Assembly: GCF_020520425.1 (NCBI RefSeq)
Contig: NC_079487.1
Span: 128,920,385-128,984,384, forward strand
Length of the DNA: 64,000 nucleotides
Reading direction: 5' to 3'
From: Spinacia oleracea
Lineage: Eukaryota > Streptophyta > Magnoliopsida > Caryophyllales > Amaranthaceae
Shown: in pieces, positions 1 to 11,977 of the stretch
How positions within the stretch are numbered: the first letter of the stretch is position 1
How the letters are laid out: each line of letters starts with the position of its first letter
Position numbers and translations under genes: made by a program
Notes under the pieces: generated by a model
The model's input: the letters and a program-made list of their open reading frames with translations, nothing else
What the model was told of the DNA's origin: nothing
The model's database searches: none

Positions 1-2175
1 AAATTTGTAAGAAACATGCGATATCAGAACTGAAATGTGTTCTCCAGATTACGGGTAACAAAATTGAGAATGTACATGTTGCAACAGGTTTCAGTTCTCA
101 ACTATTTAGAACGAGTAACTTGTAAACCGCCATTTCAATATTGAGTACAAAACCAGATAAAACTGGTACATTATCCCAAAAAAAAAAAAAAAAAATTCAA
201 GCTTATTTTTAGAAAATATGAATGTAGAATAACAATTTAAGTCCAAAATACAAAACAAAAGTTGCCCAAATTATATCTTAGATTCTTTACTTAATAAATT
301 TACAACAATTTATTTAAATCTATATAATAACAGGGTACCTGAACCTTTCGGTTCTCATTTTCAGGAACCTGTTGTAATAGATTCTAGTTCGAATTCCCAA
401 TTGCAATAGTTTTCGATTCCTAAAAGTTTGACAAAGTACCATGTTGTGCTCAGTTGCTCACCCCTATTAGCATCTACCCGACCAGGGATCATAAGTCTAT
501 AAGTAGGGGTGATAATTGGGCGACTTGACATCGAGCTTGGGTTGTTCAAGCTTGGCTAGTTACTCTTTCATTCAAAGTCAAGCTAAGTCCCGAACTTTGT
601 AGACCTTAAAATTCAAGTTTAACTTACATAAAACTCAACTTAATTTCGCATAATCATAATTTATTCTTACTCATAGTTACAATTATGTTTGTCTTACTCC
701 GTATTTTATTATTTTAGTTACATTTTTACTACTCCCTCCGTCCCTTAATACTCGTCCCGTTTTGACTTTTTGCACTATTCACATAATTCACTCTGACCTT
801 ATTTTATTTCTAGTGTATGAAAATAAATATTAGTATATAATATATTGTTGGCTTCATCTTAACATATATTTTCAAAATATTAATATTTTTTATAAGTTTT
901 TATAATATGTAGTTAAAGAAATTAGTGGTCAAAGTTGTGCATTGGCAAACATATCTGATCAAAATAGGTCAAGTATTAAGGGACAGAGGGAGTATTACGT
1001 ATTAGTTTTAGTCCGATATTGCAATTTATAGAAGAAAATAATTTTAAAATTTTCGAGCTTGTGCATAAGTTTGACGAGTCGAGTTTTGATACGTTTAGAT
1101 TATGAAACTTTGAGCCGAGGTCGAATGGTTGACGAACTATAGCCAAGAGAAGAGTCAAGTGGTAAGAAAAATATATTTCATGGGAGTTTCATGGCATTTT
1201 TACTTTCCATAGGCAAGGATCCTCTGATCTACTTTAGACTTGAGAGGATAGGTGGGGTAACCGTAACTCCACTTAACTTGGACTTTTGCACAAAAATTGA
1301 CGGTTATTAAATGCACAAGTTTCTTATTGGTCCACTTTGTATTAATTGAAAGAAATAACAGTTAATAAATAAACATTCCTGTATTTGTCAAAGCATGGAG
1401 ATTTGGAGGAGTATATTCATTTCTAGAATACTCGTAATCTCCATGTCAACTCCATTATATGGAATATAAAAACAATACAATGATTGGTTTGTAAGATTAT
1501 GTTTGAAATTCCTTTAAGAAAATATAGATGGTTTTGGATTACAAGTTTATTATAAAATCATGATTTTCCTACTGGTCGAGGCTAACCCTAGCGAAGGGGG
1601 CGCAAACACCTGAAAAATGGAGGATGATCAATCCAACTAAAACTTGAAGAAAATCGAAAGCTTCGCTTAAGCTCAAAAGCTCCATAAGCTTTGGGGAGTC
1701 AACTACCTTTCTATTTATAGAAGTAGGTTTTAGAAAGTCAATTTGGTCTACAAAATCATTCTGAACGAGATTCTTGAAGAATTCGGAGACAGTACCGGAC
1801 CCTCTGTCTTTGGTGGGCAAAAGAGAAGTATGACGTTTTTCAGGACGTAAAGTTGTTCAATTTATAAATTTGAAGTAATCATGAATTGCCTTAAACGAAG
1901 TATAAGTTTGAACTTTGTTCAATTTATAAAACGAAAGTATCAGTAACCATGAGATGCCTTGTATACGTACCATAACAGTATTTTTAGGGATTTTTATTTT
2001 TGAGAGCTAAAATTCCATCAAATAACAAAATATGGCAACATCATATCCCATAAAATCATATCCCATTGATTCAAATATCAAATTCAATGTAGATACATTC
2101 AAGTTATTTTTCGCTACATCATGATGATATACATTAATACACAAAGATTAAATTTCAATCAAGAATCCACACATT
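1..2175. other. Intergenic DNA downstream of psbY
   Basis: No gene is supported here. The stretch holds a poly(A) tract near 178-197 and a complete Stowaway MITE (732-992). Around 510-1150 lies AT-rich DNA with the words aagcttgg and gagtcgag, which recall the hAT-like element at 35.1 kb, but no matching right end was found. Open frames here (for example 1569-1820, minus) have no recognisable domain. Confidence 0.6.
732..992. mobile_element. Stowaway-type MITE, 261 bp
   Basis: The element begins CTCCCTCCGTCCCTTAA and ends with the complementary TTAAGGGACAGAGGGAG, flanked by TA on both sides (730-731 and 993-994). Terminal inverted repeats of this wording with a TA duplication define Stowaway (Tc1/mariner-derived) MITEs. 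It has no coding capacity. A second copy of the same family is the outer element at 50096-50681, and this copy shows what that one looked like before the inner insertion. Confidence 0.9.
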
Positions 2176-2751
2176 TTAATGACTAGCACCCCCCTCTTTC
2201 TCATACTTTGATTGCATAGTACTGAACAACACCACCTGTAAAGCCACACAACCAGCCACAATCAACGGAAGCGGAACACCTCCTGAAGCGGCAACGACCT
2301 CACCTTCAACAACTTCACTTGCAGCTGAAGCAATCGGCGCAAACACAGCACTAGACGCAGCTGCAGTTAACAACCCACCAAGCCCGAGTCCAACGACGGT
2401 CACATTCGTATCGCTCCTCATTTTGTTGATCTGGTTCAATGCAGGACCAAAGATGTTGAAAACCACCCATCCTAATGCAGCTGCAACAGGCACCAGAAGG
2501 AGGAGACCTCGGTTATCTTCCTGTGGTGACTCGGCTATTTGCTTTGCTGCTAAGGCTAATGGGGAAGAGGCTAGGGGTGACAAGATTGTGGTAGCTACAG
2601 CCAAGTTTCTGGCGAAAGACAACGAGTTTTCTGGTTTATTAGAGGGTTTCTGGGAAACAGGTACTGAGGTGGGTTTTGAAGATGATGATCGGATGATGAA
2701 GTGGTATTTGGGGATTTGAATTGCTATGGAGGATGTTGTTGTTGCAGCCAT
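2176..2751 (-). CDS. PSBY: Photosystem II protein PsbY precursor, plastid
   Basis: This is a single-exon, 191-residue nuclear precursor for the small thylakoid protein PsbY, which sits at the edge of photosystem II. Residues 1-45 are rich in Ser, Thr and basic residues, like a chloroplast transit peptide. Residues 50-68 form a hydrophobic thylakoid signal ending in Ala-Leu-Ala. Residues 79-113 are a canonical PsbY unit (DNRG, one membrane helix with GWVVFNI, then PALNQINKMRSD). A second signal-like segment (118-144) and a second helix (158-178) follow. In the Arabidopsis precursor, as I recall it, the second helix is another full PsbY unit. Here the second helix lacks the DNRG and PALNQ landmarks and ends in KYEKEGGASH. 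The start at 2751 is the first ATG and fits the transit peptide. Identification is firm; whether the C-terminal helix becomes a stable product is unknown. Confidence 0.93.
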   Translation of the reverse strand: MAATTTSSIAIQIPKYHFIIRSSSSKPTSVPVSQKPSNKPENSLSFARNLAVATTILSPLASSPLALAAKQIAESPQEDNRGLLLLVPVAAALGWVVFNIFGPALNQINKMRSDTNVTVVGLGLGGLLTAAASSAVFAPIASAASEVVEGEVVAASGGVPLPLIVAGCVALQVVLFSTMQSKYEKEGGASH

Positions 2752-4112
2752 GGCGGACAGTAGATGAAAGAGAAATTCAGGTGATTTTTCGAGTTTTGTG
2801 AGGTAGAAGAGGGAAAGTTATCTTTTAATGTAATGAGCACGAGAATATCCGAAAAGGGTTGTTCACTTATTCTGGATAATTCTTTCCAGTCTCCAGCAAT
2901 TTCTTTTTCATTTGTATGGACACTGATCAATTGTATGCAAAATGAAATCACATCCACAAAATTAAATGTGGAAGTCACTGTCAAAAAAACAAAAAACAAG
3001 TCACTGATAAACAAGTCACTGTCAAACAAAAAACAAATAACTGCTGAATCAGAGGATTAAAAGAAACTCACTCAAACCCTTACCTGGATTTGTGCAAGCA
3101 ATCCAATAGACCAATATCCATAAACATGAATGGTGAAACCGGTAACTCGCTATTCAGAACCACGAACCAAGTTACCGTTCTCTGTACTGTTTGTGTATAC
3201 TGATTTTGTGCAAGCAGACCAATACCGGCATACTGGGTATGGATTTATCACAGCTCCTTGTATATTTTTTTGACAGCAATAGCTATAATTGTATGAATGC
3301 AAATATCACAAAGAGAAGAAATCTCACTTCCAGTTCGGATACTTGAACCGTGACAGTGAGGGAAAATGTTACTGACTCATGTAATGCTCGGTTAATTTTA
3401 TTTTAATCTCTATATACAACGATGGAGTGACCTGGTATTTTACTTCGGTTTCCCTTGTAAAAATACAGGATCAGTTGCAAACAGCAAGACAGAATATAAC
3501 CTTGCTGAAGAGGGACTTCACAGGAAGAAGGCAGGGGAAAAAGCACTAAAACCTCCAATTCATGACTATGTGGAGGCTAGCAAGTATAAACTATCTCTGA
3601 ACAGGATTATCCTTGAGCTGGTGTGACACTACTCCTGTCAGCAAAATCTCAGTTCAAAATAACCCTGAAATCACCAAAATGCAGGTAGAGCCGCAGATCG
3701 AGCACCTTCTCAGGAACATCAAACCTTTTCTGTGAGTTACATCAATGACAATCTCACATCCGAGCTGCACGACACTTGGCCCATAAGATAACCAAATATG
3801 TTACTCCGTCTCACACAGCACAGGTTGTGGGGTGTTCAGCAAGCCGGGCATGATAGTATATACCCTGAAGCTGCAATTTGCAGGATATTACCATTGCTGT
3901 AATCTGCCAATGATAACAGAAGATTATAGCAGATTTTAGGCTACGGCATTGACGAACAGACATCCAACTTTTGGGAAATGTGAAATGGTTACAGATAAAC
4001 CCATCAAACTTTCTCATTGGATCGTGATTTTAACCCGAAATGCCCCAATCATCACCATCTGGATATATATGCATTTCCCACTCCATTATGACAGTCCATG
4101 TCCTCTAACAAA
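2752..4112. other. Spacer: psbY promoter side and TPR-gene 3' flank
   Basis: The first 100-150 bases hold the psbY 5' leader and promoter. No clear TATA box is visible, but GATAA/TTATC words typical of light-regulated promoters occur near 2818-2822 and 2876-2880. The part nearest 4112 is probably the 3' UTR of the TPR gene. No further gene is visible. Confidence 0.5.
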
Positions 4113-4806
4113 TTAATCCCGCAACAAACTTGAAGGGAAACTTTTGCATATCTTGGACAAAGCCAAAGCTTTAACCATGTTAGATTTGGCAGCATCTAAA
4201 AGGGGGTCAGCCTGTAAAGCCTTATCAAAGCAGAACTTTGCTTCTTCGAACAGACCCTGAGCAACAAATACAAGACCTAGATTGTTGTAAGCAGGAGCAT
4301 ATCCAGGCCGAAGCTTAAGTGCTTTTGTGAACATTGCTTTTGCACTGTCATATTTCTTTTCCTGCCTGTAAAAATTCCCTAGGTTCGAAAATATTGCATG
4401 TGCTTGCTGAGAAGTAGCCAAAAGTAAGGCTCGCTTGAAAGCTTCCTCAGCTCGAGATGGTTCTTCTGCTAATTGTAGAGAGATGCCAAGGTTGGACCAG
4501 GCATAGCTGCATTCCCTAAATCGAGATACTGCAACTTTAAGGTACTTCTGTGACAATTTGAATTGTTGGGTGCGAAGACTATGGAGCCCTAACTGGTGCC
4601 AGTGCACGGCGTCATCTGGATCCTCTCCAATTGCCTATGGAACAAGAGAAGGCATTCTTGAGTTTTACATATCAAGCCAGTAAGCCACAATGGTCACTAT
4701 CTAAATTACTCTAGTTATTTGTAGTTTCTTAAAACATTGAGCCCAAAAAGTGTTGCTAGAAAGGGAAAAAACCAGGGTTCTTTGCAGAACTTAATCGGTT
4801 CAATAT

Positions 4807-4837
<31 letters not shown>

Positions 4838-7800
4838 GACGGGAAAGATCGGTACAAAATAGTTTTTTCCTCTAGTTTTGTTCTTTTTCCTTCTTTTACT
4901 GGGGGGAGGAGGCATTCTTTACTTAGCAATTTTCCAATTTATCAGCAGGTCTAGGTGTTTTGTCATGAAAGTATTTATTGTTGCGAGGCAAATGCAGTTG
5001 TAATCGGTGATTGTTTATACCCAATTATCCATCAAACATTACGATTACTGAATAACTAAATGCGGAGCAGTAGTTTATGGGTAACACTGACTAATTACAA
5101 GGTTCAAAGGAATTCAGCTGCAATAGATTTGTTCATCTATTTTAAAGTGGCCTCAAAAGTTCTTAAAAGTTAGAAAGCAAACCAAAATATCAGCCATACA
5201 CACGCAGACCTTATAGGTCGGCCAAAGGAGTGATGTATGGGCTAGATCCCAAGTCGATAACACATTGACTAGTTCATTTCTTTAAAATAAAATTAAAAAA
5301 AAAAAATTTGGAACAACTTGGAAGACTTTTATTTAACTTATAATAATAACCGCAGCATATGAACAGAAAGTCAGGAATAGTTTCACATCAAGCAGCTCTT
5401 ATATCACCAAATTGGTTATGAATTTACCTGCTTCAAGCTGCAAATAGCATGCTCTTCCACCTCCATCAATTCCTTCTGTTCAGTTTCAAATGCTGCTGCA
5501 ATCTCATGCTGAGCTTGGTGAACCATGGCAAGTCCAGCCCACGCAATTGGAGGATCAATCAACATAGGATCTGCTTCTCTAAGTATTGATGCCATCTCAT
5601 TTCCAGCCAAGGATACATGTTCAGTCGGATTTTGTGACCTTTCTGCATCTTTGATACGATGAACAGCAATAGAATATCGAGTAGACATACAGTTGGGCTC
5701 CAGTTTTGCTGCCTACAAATAGAAAGCAACATTAAAATTCACTTGCGAAACACTCAATAGTTTGGCCTGAACACAGATACTACTGAAGCTGAATACTTTC
5801 GGGATATCAACATAGACTTGTTCAAAGTAGACATCTGAGACCCAAAATACACGAACTGATTTTATCAGAAAGGTCAAATTCACCTTTTCCAAGCACTTGC
5901 TTGAGCTTCTATGATCTCCACTAATATCGTATGCATTTGCAAGATTAGCCCATGTATGAGCTGCCTTAGGATCTGCTTTGACAGCAGCTAACAGGCATTC
6001 CTTTGCCACATTGATTGCCGCTGCAGAATCCGACTCTGCACCAGCTTCCCCAGCACTGGCTCCAGCCCCTGACAATTAAAGTTAGATATTTACTATTTTG
6101 GTACCAGGCGACAAGACTACAGTATAACAGCTATATAAAATAGACTGTAGCATAAAAGATTTGCAATTGAACAAAAGCGAGAAGCAACAAAGAAACAGTT
6201 ATTTCAAACCTGCAACAGCTGAGCCATATTTGTACATCAAAATAGTAGCATAGTTGACAAGAGCACTGGGATGGCCTTGGTCTTTTAAAATTAGCTCCTG
6301 GAAACATTTTGAGGCAGCTTCCACATTCCCACTGAAAGTACGAACATGACACAGAAAAAAACCTTAGAACACCCGCATCATAAGATGACATAGTACATAT
6401 AAATAAAAGAATATTAGTTGCTGACAAGAATAGCACCAAGACAGCCAGTCAAGAAGCAAACCGCATGAAAGTATGGATCATCAATAAGACACTGACATTT
6501 AAATATACAATCTGGGTAAAATAATTCAATAATGTCCAACTGTCCATAATGGATGAAGACATCAATCACGTATAAAGTCTAAGTTTCTTTCTTTTTGTTT
6601 TTGTCTGAAACTTATCCATGCATTAAATTCAACATTCTTTACACGGAAATTCTCCACAATCAGTTTCCATAATCTACAAAAACCTTAATTTAACCTCATG
6701 TATACTGGAACACGTCTTGCAAAGAAGAACTGGTAAGCACTAGCACATGAAAGAGACAGTCTATTCCCTTACCTCAGCAAATGAGCAAGACCAAGATTTG
6801 CAAGGCAATCCAAGTTGTAAGGTGCCAAGGCCAAAAGAGAAGACATAACTGAAGTAGCACTCTAAAAGCATGCAAAATATTACACATCAGATCATTTGTA
6901 GAATTATGTTACAATTCCTGAACAGCACACTTTTAAATATAAGAAAATCTACCTCAACACGACCAGTTTTAAGAAGAATAATTCCCAGAGTATTCCATAC
7001 AGGTACTTGTCTAATATCTGACAACACTGATTCCTTCAGCTTCAAAAGAATTGCTTCCAACTCTTCAGTTTCAAGCTCTTTATCTGAAGCATATTCTCCA
7101 AGACTTTCTAGGAGGAGGCACTGAACAACAGGAAATGCAGCGATTTTAGCACAAGTATACATAAGGGATTCGGAGAGAAGGGCAGGGGAGAAATACGAAG
7201 GGACCAACTTCCCCCTCTTTTACAACTTGTTTGGATACATGGATTTAGGGAAGGGTTTATAGAACATTATGGGTGTGAGAGAAATGGAAGAATTTTTTTT
7301 TCCTGTATTCTTAAGAAATCAATCTCTCCAACATGATAAAGATTTGGAAGAAAATGAGAACACAAGATTTAATAACAGGGTAAAGACTAAAGACCATTCT
7401 CTTTCCTTACCAATCCTATGCTCTATTAATCCGATTTTCTCTCGGTCTCTCCTCCCTCGCTCACTTTTTCCTAAGATTGCGAGATGAGAATAAACCCTCT
7501 CCTTTCCTTCCCCTCCCTTATATCTTATGGTAACAAAACAGGAGAAAAAGTTCACTTTCCTTCCCCTACCTTTTCCTTCCTAGAGAGCTGCCAAACAAGC
7601 TGTTAATGAACAGAAACTGAGTTGGAAAGCTTTGGAAAGAGAAACTTTACTTTCTTTCTGCCCTCTCCTCCCCTTCCTCCCTTTCCCTCCCTGAATTCGT
7701 TACCCAAATACACTCTTAATGTAAATTACATTCTTAACTGAAACAGGGTTCAAGAAATTAGAACAAAAACCTGTGCATGATGCATTTGGACCAATGACAA

Positions 7801-10349
7801 CAACTCTGGTCTGTCAATCTCCTCATCAGAACGGAGTAAAATCTCCGCTGCCTTCTCATAGTCAAGCACTGCCTGAAAACCAGCTCTACAAATTAATCGC
7901 AAAAGCAAAATATATTGAGTTCAAACAAAAAAAATTGAGACGTTAAAGTAACCTTTTGAGGCTGACCCAATCGCTGGTACATTAAGCCAAGTAAAAAGTG
8001 AGCATGTGCATTTTTTGGAGCTTTCCTTGCCACATGTATCAAACCCTACAGACGCGAAAAGATTTGTAACGTTATAAACAGAAATAAGCAGGTAACCGAG
8101 GGATCATTATACAATAGCTAAAAATCATTATAGGGTCCATCAGAATTTCTTTCTTGACGGAAGTCTTAATCCATAATATGGGTCTAGAATTCAAGATATA
8201 TTTGGAAAAAAAACCAATACTACATTACTACCTCGATGATATTTCGATCACAACTTCTTTCTTGAAAGGAAGAATCCATATTACGGGTTTAGAATTCACA
8301 ATATGGCACCTACTCTGAAATAACCTTGAACATCTTCCTTGATAGCCAAGTTGCCAAATTTCCAATACTGCCTCGATGAGACTTCCATCATAATTTCTTT
8401 CTTGAACGGAAATATTAATCCATATTATATTATTTGGTCTAGATTTGAAGACATAGTTGTAAATTTCTACACCAAACCCAACAGAGATGATTCCGCAGTG
8501 CTTTCACATGAAGCAATCCAAGGTTTCATCATTACAAGATTTATCATTGATACATCTTTAATTCGGAAATCAACATCTAAGGTATTTTAGCTTCTAGGTA
8601 ATCACTCATCCCCTTTAAAAAAAAGCTTCTAGGTAATCATTTTACCCAAAAGAATTGATACAGGGGTCCTACAAATAAGAAACCTAAACCAAGACAATGT
8701 GTACAACTACTTCACAGTTTTCTTTTCTCTTCATGGCTTAACAATCCACCCACCTGAGCTATAAAACCCTACAAACCTTCAAAAACCTGACACCTACTCT
8801 AAAAGAACCTTGATGTTCCTTAAAAGCCAAGTTGTAATAGCATGTTTCATGAGAAACACCCTCAAAGAAGCAAAAAAAATGAGGAAGATGAAGAAAGCTG
8901 CTAGGAAGGCTCAAGAAACATCAGAGGGATGTCTCCTAGGCTTAGCCTGAAAGAAGCTTGATATTGTTCTTTTACAGCCCTATATACAGTGTCACAATTA
9001 TATACATTTTCAGCCTTTGGCATTTACTGTGATTCCGCCACGAACCCAGCGGCAGCAAAGACAAGAAATCTAACACAAGTATTTGTCTCTCCCTGGAACC
9101 CTTCAACATCATAATCCTTAAAGTGAAGAATGCACTAATAAAGTAATAGAATCGCAAAGAACAAGTAAAAGTAACACTTTCTAATATCTTTCCAACACAA
9201 CTTGCAGCTCAAAAATTGCGTGCTTGAAAACAACAACGACTAACACATTAAGAATCAACTCACAGTTTTAAGGCTGCTGACTTTCTCTTCTCTGGATGAT
9301 GGAGTCCCTTGAGAATGTTGATCACCCTCAGCATCCACCCCACAGTCAAGATGGTCTTCTTTCCCTGATCTTGAACGGCACTTCCCCATTTTGTTTAGCC
9401 TTTTAGCTTCACCTTCTAAAACATCACTGTTTTCTTTGACTAACAAAGGGAACTTTTCCTGACTATTCTCATTGATTATTAACCTGCATGAAATCTAATT
9501 TAACCCTCAAATAAACTGTTCACCAAATTCTACTGCAAATAGCTGAACAAAAACAACTTCGGAAAAAAACAATAACACATCGAATATTCCAGAATAATCC
9601 ATGCCCTTAAAAACCTCTATCTATCAATCACAATAGAACAATACTAGCTGAGTTCTTAAAGTCTCAGGGCAGTCCAGAAGTAAACCATTGTTCTTTGTGG
9701 CTCTCGGTACACCGGGGAAAAAATCAGAACAACAAAGGCACAAAGCCAAAAAGAACCAAGCATAGGGACCTCAATACCTATATTTAGCATGCTTAAGCAT
9801 TATCTGTATCATAACATAACATAGAGACCTCAATACCTATATTTAACATGTTTAAGCATTATCTCTATCATAATTTCATTTTCTTATGCACTCTTTAGCC
9901 AGTCTCTTAATTATTAATACCTATATTTAACATGCTTAAGCATTTTACTCCATCTTGTTCCAAATGGGTATCCAAAATCCCAAACAAACCTGAGTTTCTC
10001 CCCATTTTTTATGCTAAAAATTAGGTTTCAGCAACTGGGTAATAACCCAAATTTCCAATTAATCAATACTATGAAAAATGAAAAGAACCCATTGATAAAT
10101 GGGAAAACTGCCCTAATAGTGGAAAAAAGAGAAAATCCAAAAAAGAATTATTTTTTTTGCAAAATAGATTAATTGAAATTTGTACAAGAAAGAGAAGATA
10201 GAAAAAGACCTAGGAGGAAGAGGAACAGAAGGAATGAAGGGGTTAATGTCTTCTTCTTCAAATTCAGGAGGATCCACATTCAAGTCTGCCAAAACGACGA
10301 GTTTCATAGGATGTGCCCTCTTCTCTGAGCTTTCTCCGGTGGTTGACAT
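4113..10349 (-). CDS. TPR-repeat protein (At5g63200-like), 10 exons
   Basis: Exons, in order of transcription: 10210-10349, 9264-9483, 7953-8045, 7771-7872, 6953-7120, 6773-6861, 6210-6331, 5884-6068, 5428-5712 and 4113-4634. All junctions are GT-AG. The chain sums to 1926 nt, giving a 641-residue protein. The N-terminus (MSTTGESSEKRAHPMKL) is followed by an acidic DPPEFEEEDINPF segment. From about residue 120 there are tetratricopeptide helices. The last exon carries the clearest TPRs, such as AYNNLGLVFVAQGLFEEAKF. TPR solenoids are protein-interaction scaffolds. This family is sometimes labelled SPINDLY-like, but no glycosyltransferase domain is present, so no enzyme activity is claimed. 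The protein matches my memory of Arabidopsis At5g63200 (about 650 residues), whose neighbour At5g63190 is an MRF gene, as here. Introns 1, 2 and 4 contain repeats described separately. Confidence 0.88.
4811..4837. repeat. Poly(T) tract in a TPR-gene intron
   Basis: An uninterrupted run of about 28 T lies in the intron between 4635 and 5427. It is a mononucleotide microsatellite, so its exact length is uncertain in any assembly. Confidence 0.9.
7225..7720. mobile_element. Probable MITE-like insertion in TPR intron 4
   Basis: The left end reads TTGTTTGGATACATGGA followed by AGGGAAGGG. The right end, read on the other strand, gives TGTATTTGGGTAACGAATTC followed by AGGGAGGG. These look like imperfect terminal inverted repeats of a foldback or MITE element. 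The interior is purine- and pyrimidine-skewed (CTTTCC and GGAAAG). No clear target duplication was found. A similar AG-rich segment ending in GATCCAAACAA lies near 17790-18010 in the MRF intron. Confidence 0.4.
8130..8465. repeat. Three diverged direct copies in TPR intron 2
   Basis: A unit of about 110-140 bp containing CCTCGATGA, then TTTCTTTCTTGA, then GGAA..AATCCATA and TCTAGA or TTTAGAATT occurs near 8138, 8232 and 8371. A further partial copy of its tail (CACCTACTCT.AAA.AACCTTGA, then GCCAAGTTG) lies at about 8789-8834. The copies are well diverged, so the duplication is old. No coding function is seen. Confidence 0.7.
9768..9950. repeat. Three direct copies in TPR intron 1
   Basis: The phrase AATACCTATATTTA(G/A)CATG followed by TTAAGCATT occurs near 9774, 9834 and 9920. 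The first two copies share about 50 bp including ATCATAA. This is a local tandem or segmental duplication within the intron between 9484 and 10209. Confidence 0.75.
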
Positions 10350-10970
10350 CTCCGATTTAGCTCGGCTTTCGTTGTTTTCGCCGCCAGCCAAAGCTACTTT
10401 CAGAAGATAGCGAGCGAGAGAAAGAGAGAGAGAGAAATAAGGATAAATTAAAAAGGAGAAAGTGCGGTTTGTTACAGTGGCAACTCGCAACTACTGAAAC
10501 TGTATCAAGTCAACAGTTGAAGAGATGAATTGCTGTTTTTGAACTTGTGCTCCTAACAAAAGCATTTTTGGATAAGAAAGAAAAAGTTACTGAATTGCCG
10601 AATTACCTTATGTCTTGTGACTTGTTAAGGTCTTGTTCTAGCAAAATTATTCCGCATGACTTTTATAGGTAGTATAAACTACAAAGTGAACTATTGAATA
10701 CTCCGTAGATAATAAATAAACTATGGTAGACATATTCTATACAGTCTGAACCTACCTAATCCGTTAGGCGTTGGCGGCTTTCGTCCCTGCTTTTGCTCTT
10801 GCGGTGGAGATTGAGAAGATTGGGAATTATGCGGCAGGTAGTTAGTGCGAAGATGTGTCTTAGGTTGCTACGACATACAAGTGGTGGAGGACTAGTCAGA
10901 AATTAATTTAAAGGATTTTTATGTGTGTGTAAAGATAGGCAGAAAGTCAAAACGATAAATGGTGTAGACG

Positions 10971-11030
10971 AGATTAGATCTCAGGTCTTGAGTACCACAC
11001 CTCAAACTTTACCAACTAAGCTAGATGGCA
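10971..11030 (-). mobile_element. tRNA-derived SINE fragment (copy 1)
   Basis: Read on the minus strand, this starts with TAGCTTAGTTGGTAAAG, an RNA polymerase III A-box. It continues GAGGTGTGGTACTCAAGACC and then a degenerate B-box region (TGAGATCTAATCTC). The 3' part of the element is not recognisable. A second member of the family lies at 11490-11790 on the plus strand, interrupted by a MITE. Copy 1 is therefore the uninterrupted reference. Confidence 0.65.
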
Positions 11031-11489
11031 TTTACAAAGAAAAGAAAAAAGGTGGCTATGGTTGGTTTTGGGGGCATATTTGATGGTGATGATAGTTACA
11101 TCACTTTAGACTTCACCTTTTATAATCTGCTACTTTATATTTAAATTTTTTATATTATTAACGTAATGAGAATTAGGAGACCAACAAACCTCAATTCCTC
11201 AATTCTCATTCACTGGCTAAATTAATTAGGAAACTTAATCATTTTTTAAAAAAGTAACTAAATCGAAAGAAGCATCTCACGAAAAATCAATTGAAAATAT
11301 GCATAATCATCAATAGGAAACCATGCATGACGGGGAAAAAATTAACATTTTATTTTTGACATAGGCTTAACAAACAAAAACAAAAGGTTTTACACACCTA
11401 CAACCTACATGCTATAATATTATCTAGAACAACATAAGGTCTTTAAAGGCCATTACAATTATTACAATAACACAAACAATAGTGGATGT

Positions 11490-11800
11490 CAACTAGTTTA
11501 GTTAAGCTCAGTTCTGTTCGACTTGTTTTGACTTATTTTAGAAAAAATAAGTTCAAAGAAGTTCAGATAATATAAGTTCAACAAAAATAAGATTTTTCAG
11601 ACATTTTCACGCACAAATAAGTTTTTTCAGACAAAATAAGTTCATATAAGTTTGTTAAGTTCATATAGGTTCATATAATATAAGTTCAGTCAAAATAAGT
11701 CCAATAGAACGGAGCCTTAGTAAAATCTTGAGAGGTGGTACCCAAGACCTGAGTTCGAATCCTTGACAACTCGCTCTTGTTTCAACCCTTGATGACTGAC
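11490..11800 (+). mobile_element. SINE fragment (copy 2), split by a MITE
   Basis: The A-box half lies at 11491-11504 (AACTAGTTTAGTTA). The rest resumes at 11717 with TTAGTAAAATCTTGAGAGG, then TGGTACCCAAGACCTGAG and a good B-box, GTTCGAATCC (11753-11762). Removing the 11505-11716 MITE and one TTA restores a continuous sequence that aligns with the SINE copy at 10971-11030. No poly(A) tail or target duplication was recognised, so the 3' limit is approximate. Confidence 0.65.
11505..11716. mobile_element. Tourist-like MITE, 212 bp, TTA duplication
   Basis: The terminal inverted repeats are AGCTCAGTTCTGTTCGACTT on the left and, read on the other strand, GGCTCCGTTCTATTGGACTT on the right. Both are followed by a TTTTGAC word. 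The flanks are TTA at 11502-11504 and 11717-11719, the three-base duplication of PIF/Harbinger-derived (Tourist) MITEs. The interior is rich in AATAAGTTCA words. It interrupts a SINE A-box. Confidence 0.8.
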
Positions 11801-11977
11801 TATTGAAATTTACTACAATATTAACAAACTATTACGAATGTGAGTTTATGACATATCAAAAGTAAGAAAGGGAGACATTACAAATTACACATAATCATAT
11901 GATCAACACTAACATTTTACTTCTGTAATATAAGTAGAACATCAATAGTAGAAATCAATTAAAATGTATCTCATTAT

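Noticed and set aside
1569-1820. 83-codon minus-strand frame with a nearby TATA-like CTATAAATAG
   Set aside because: No domain, no splice partners and no known family. It might be part of a transposon leader, but ends and duplications are missing.
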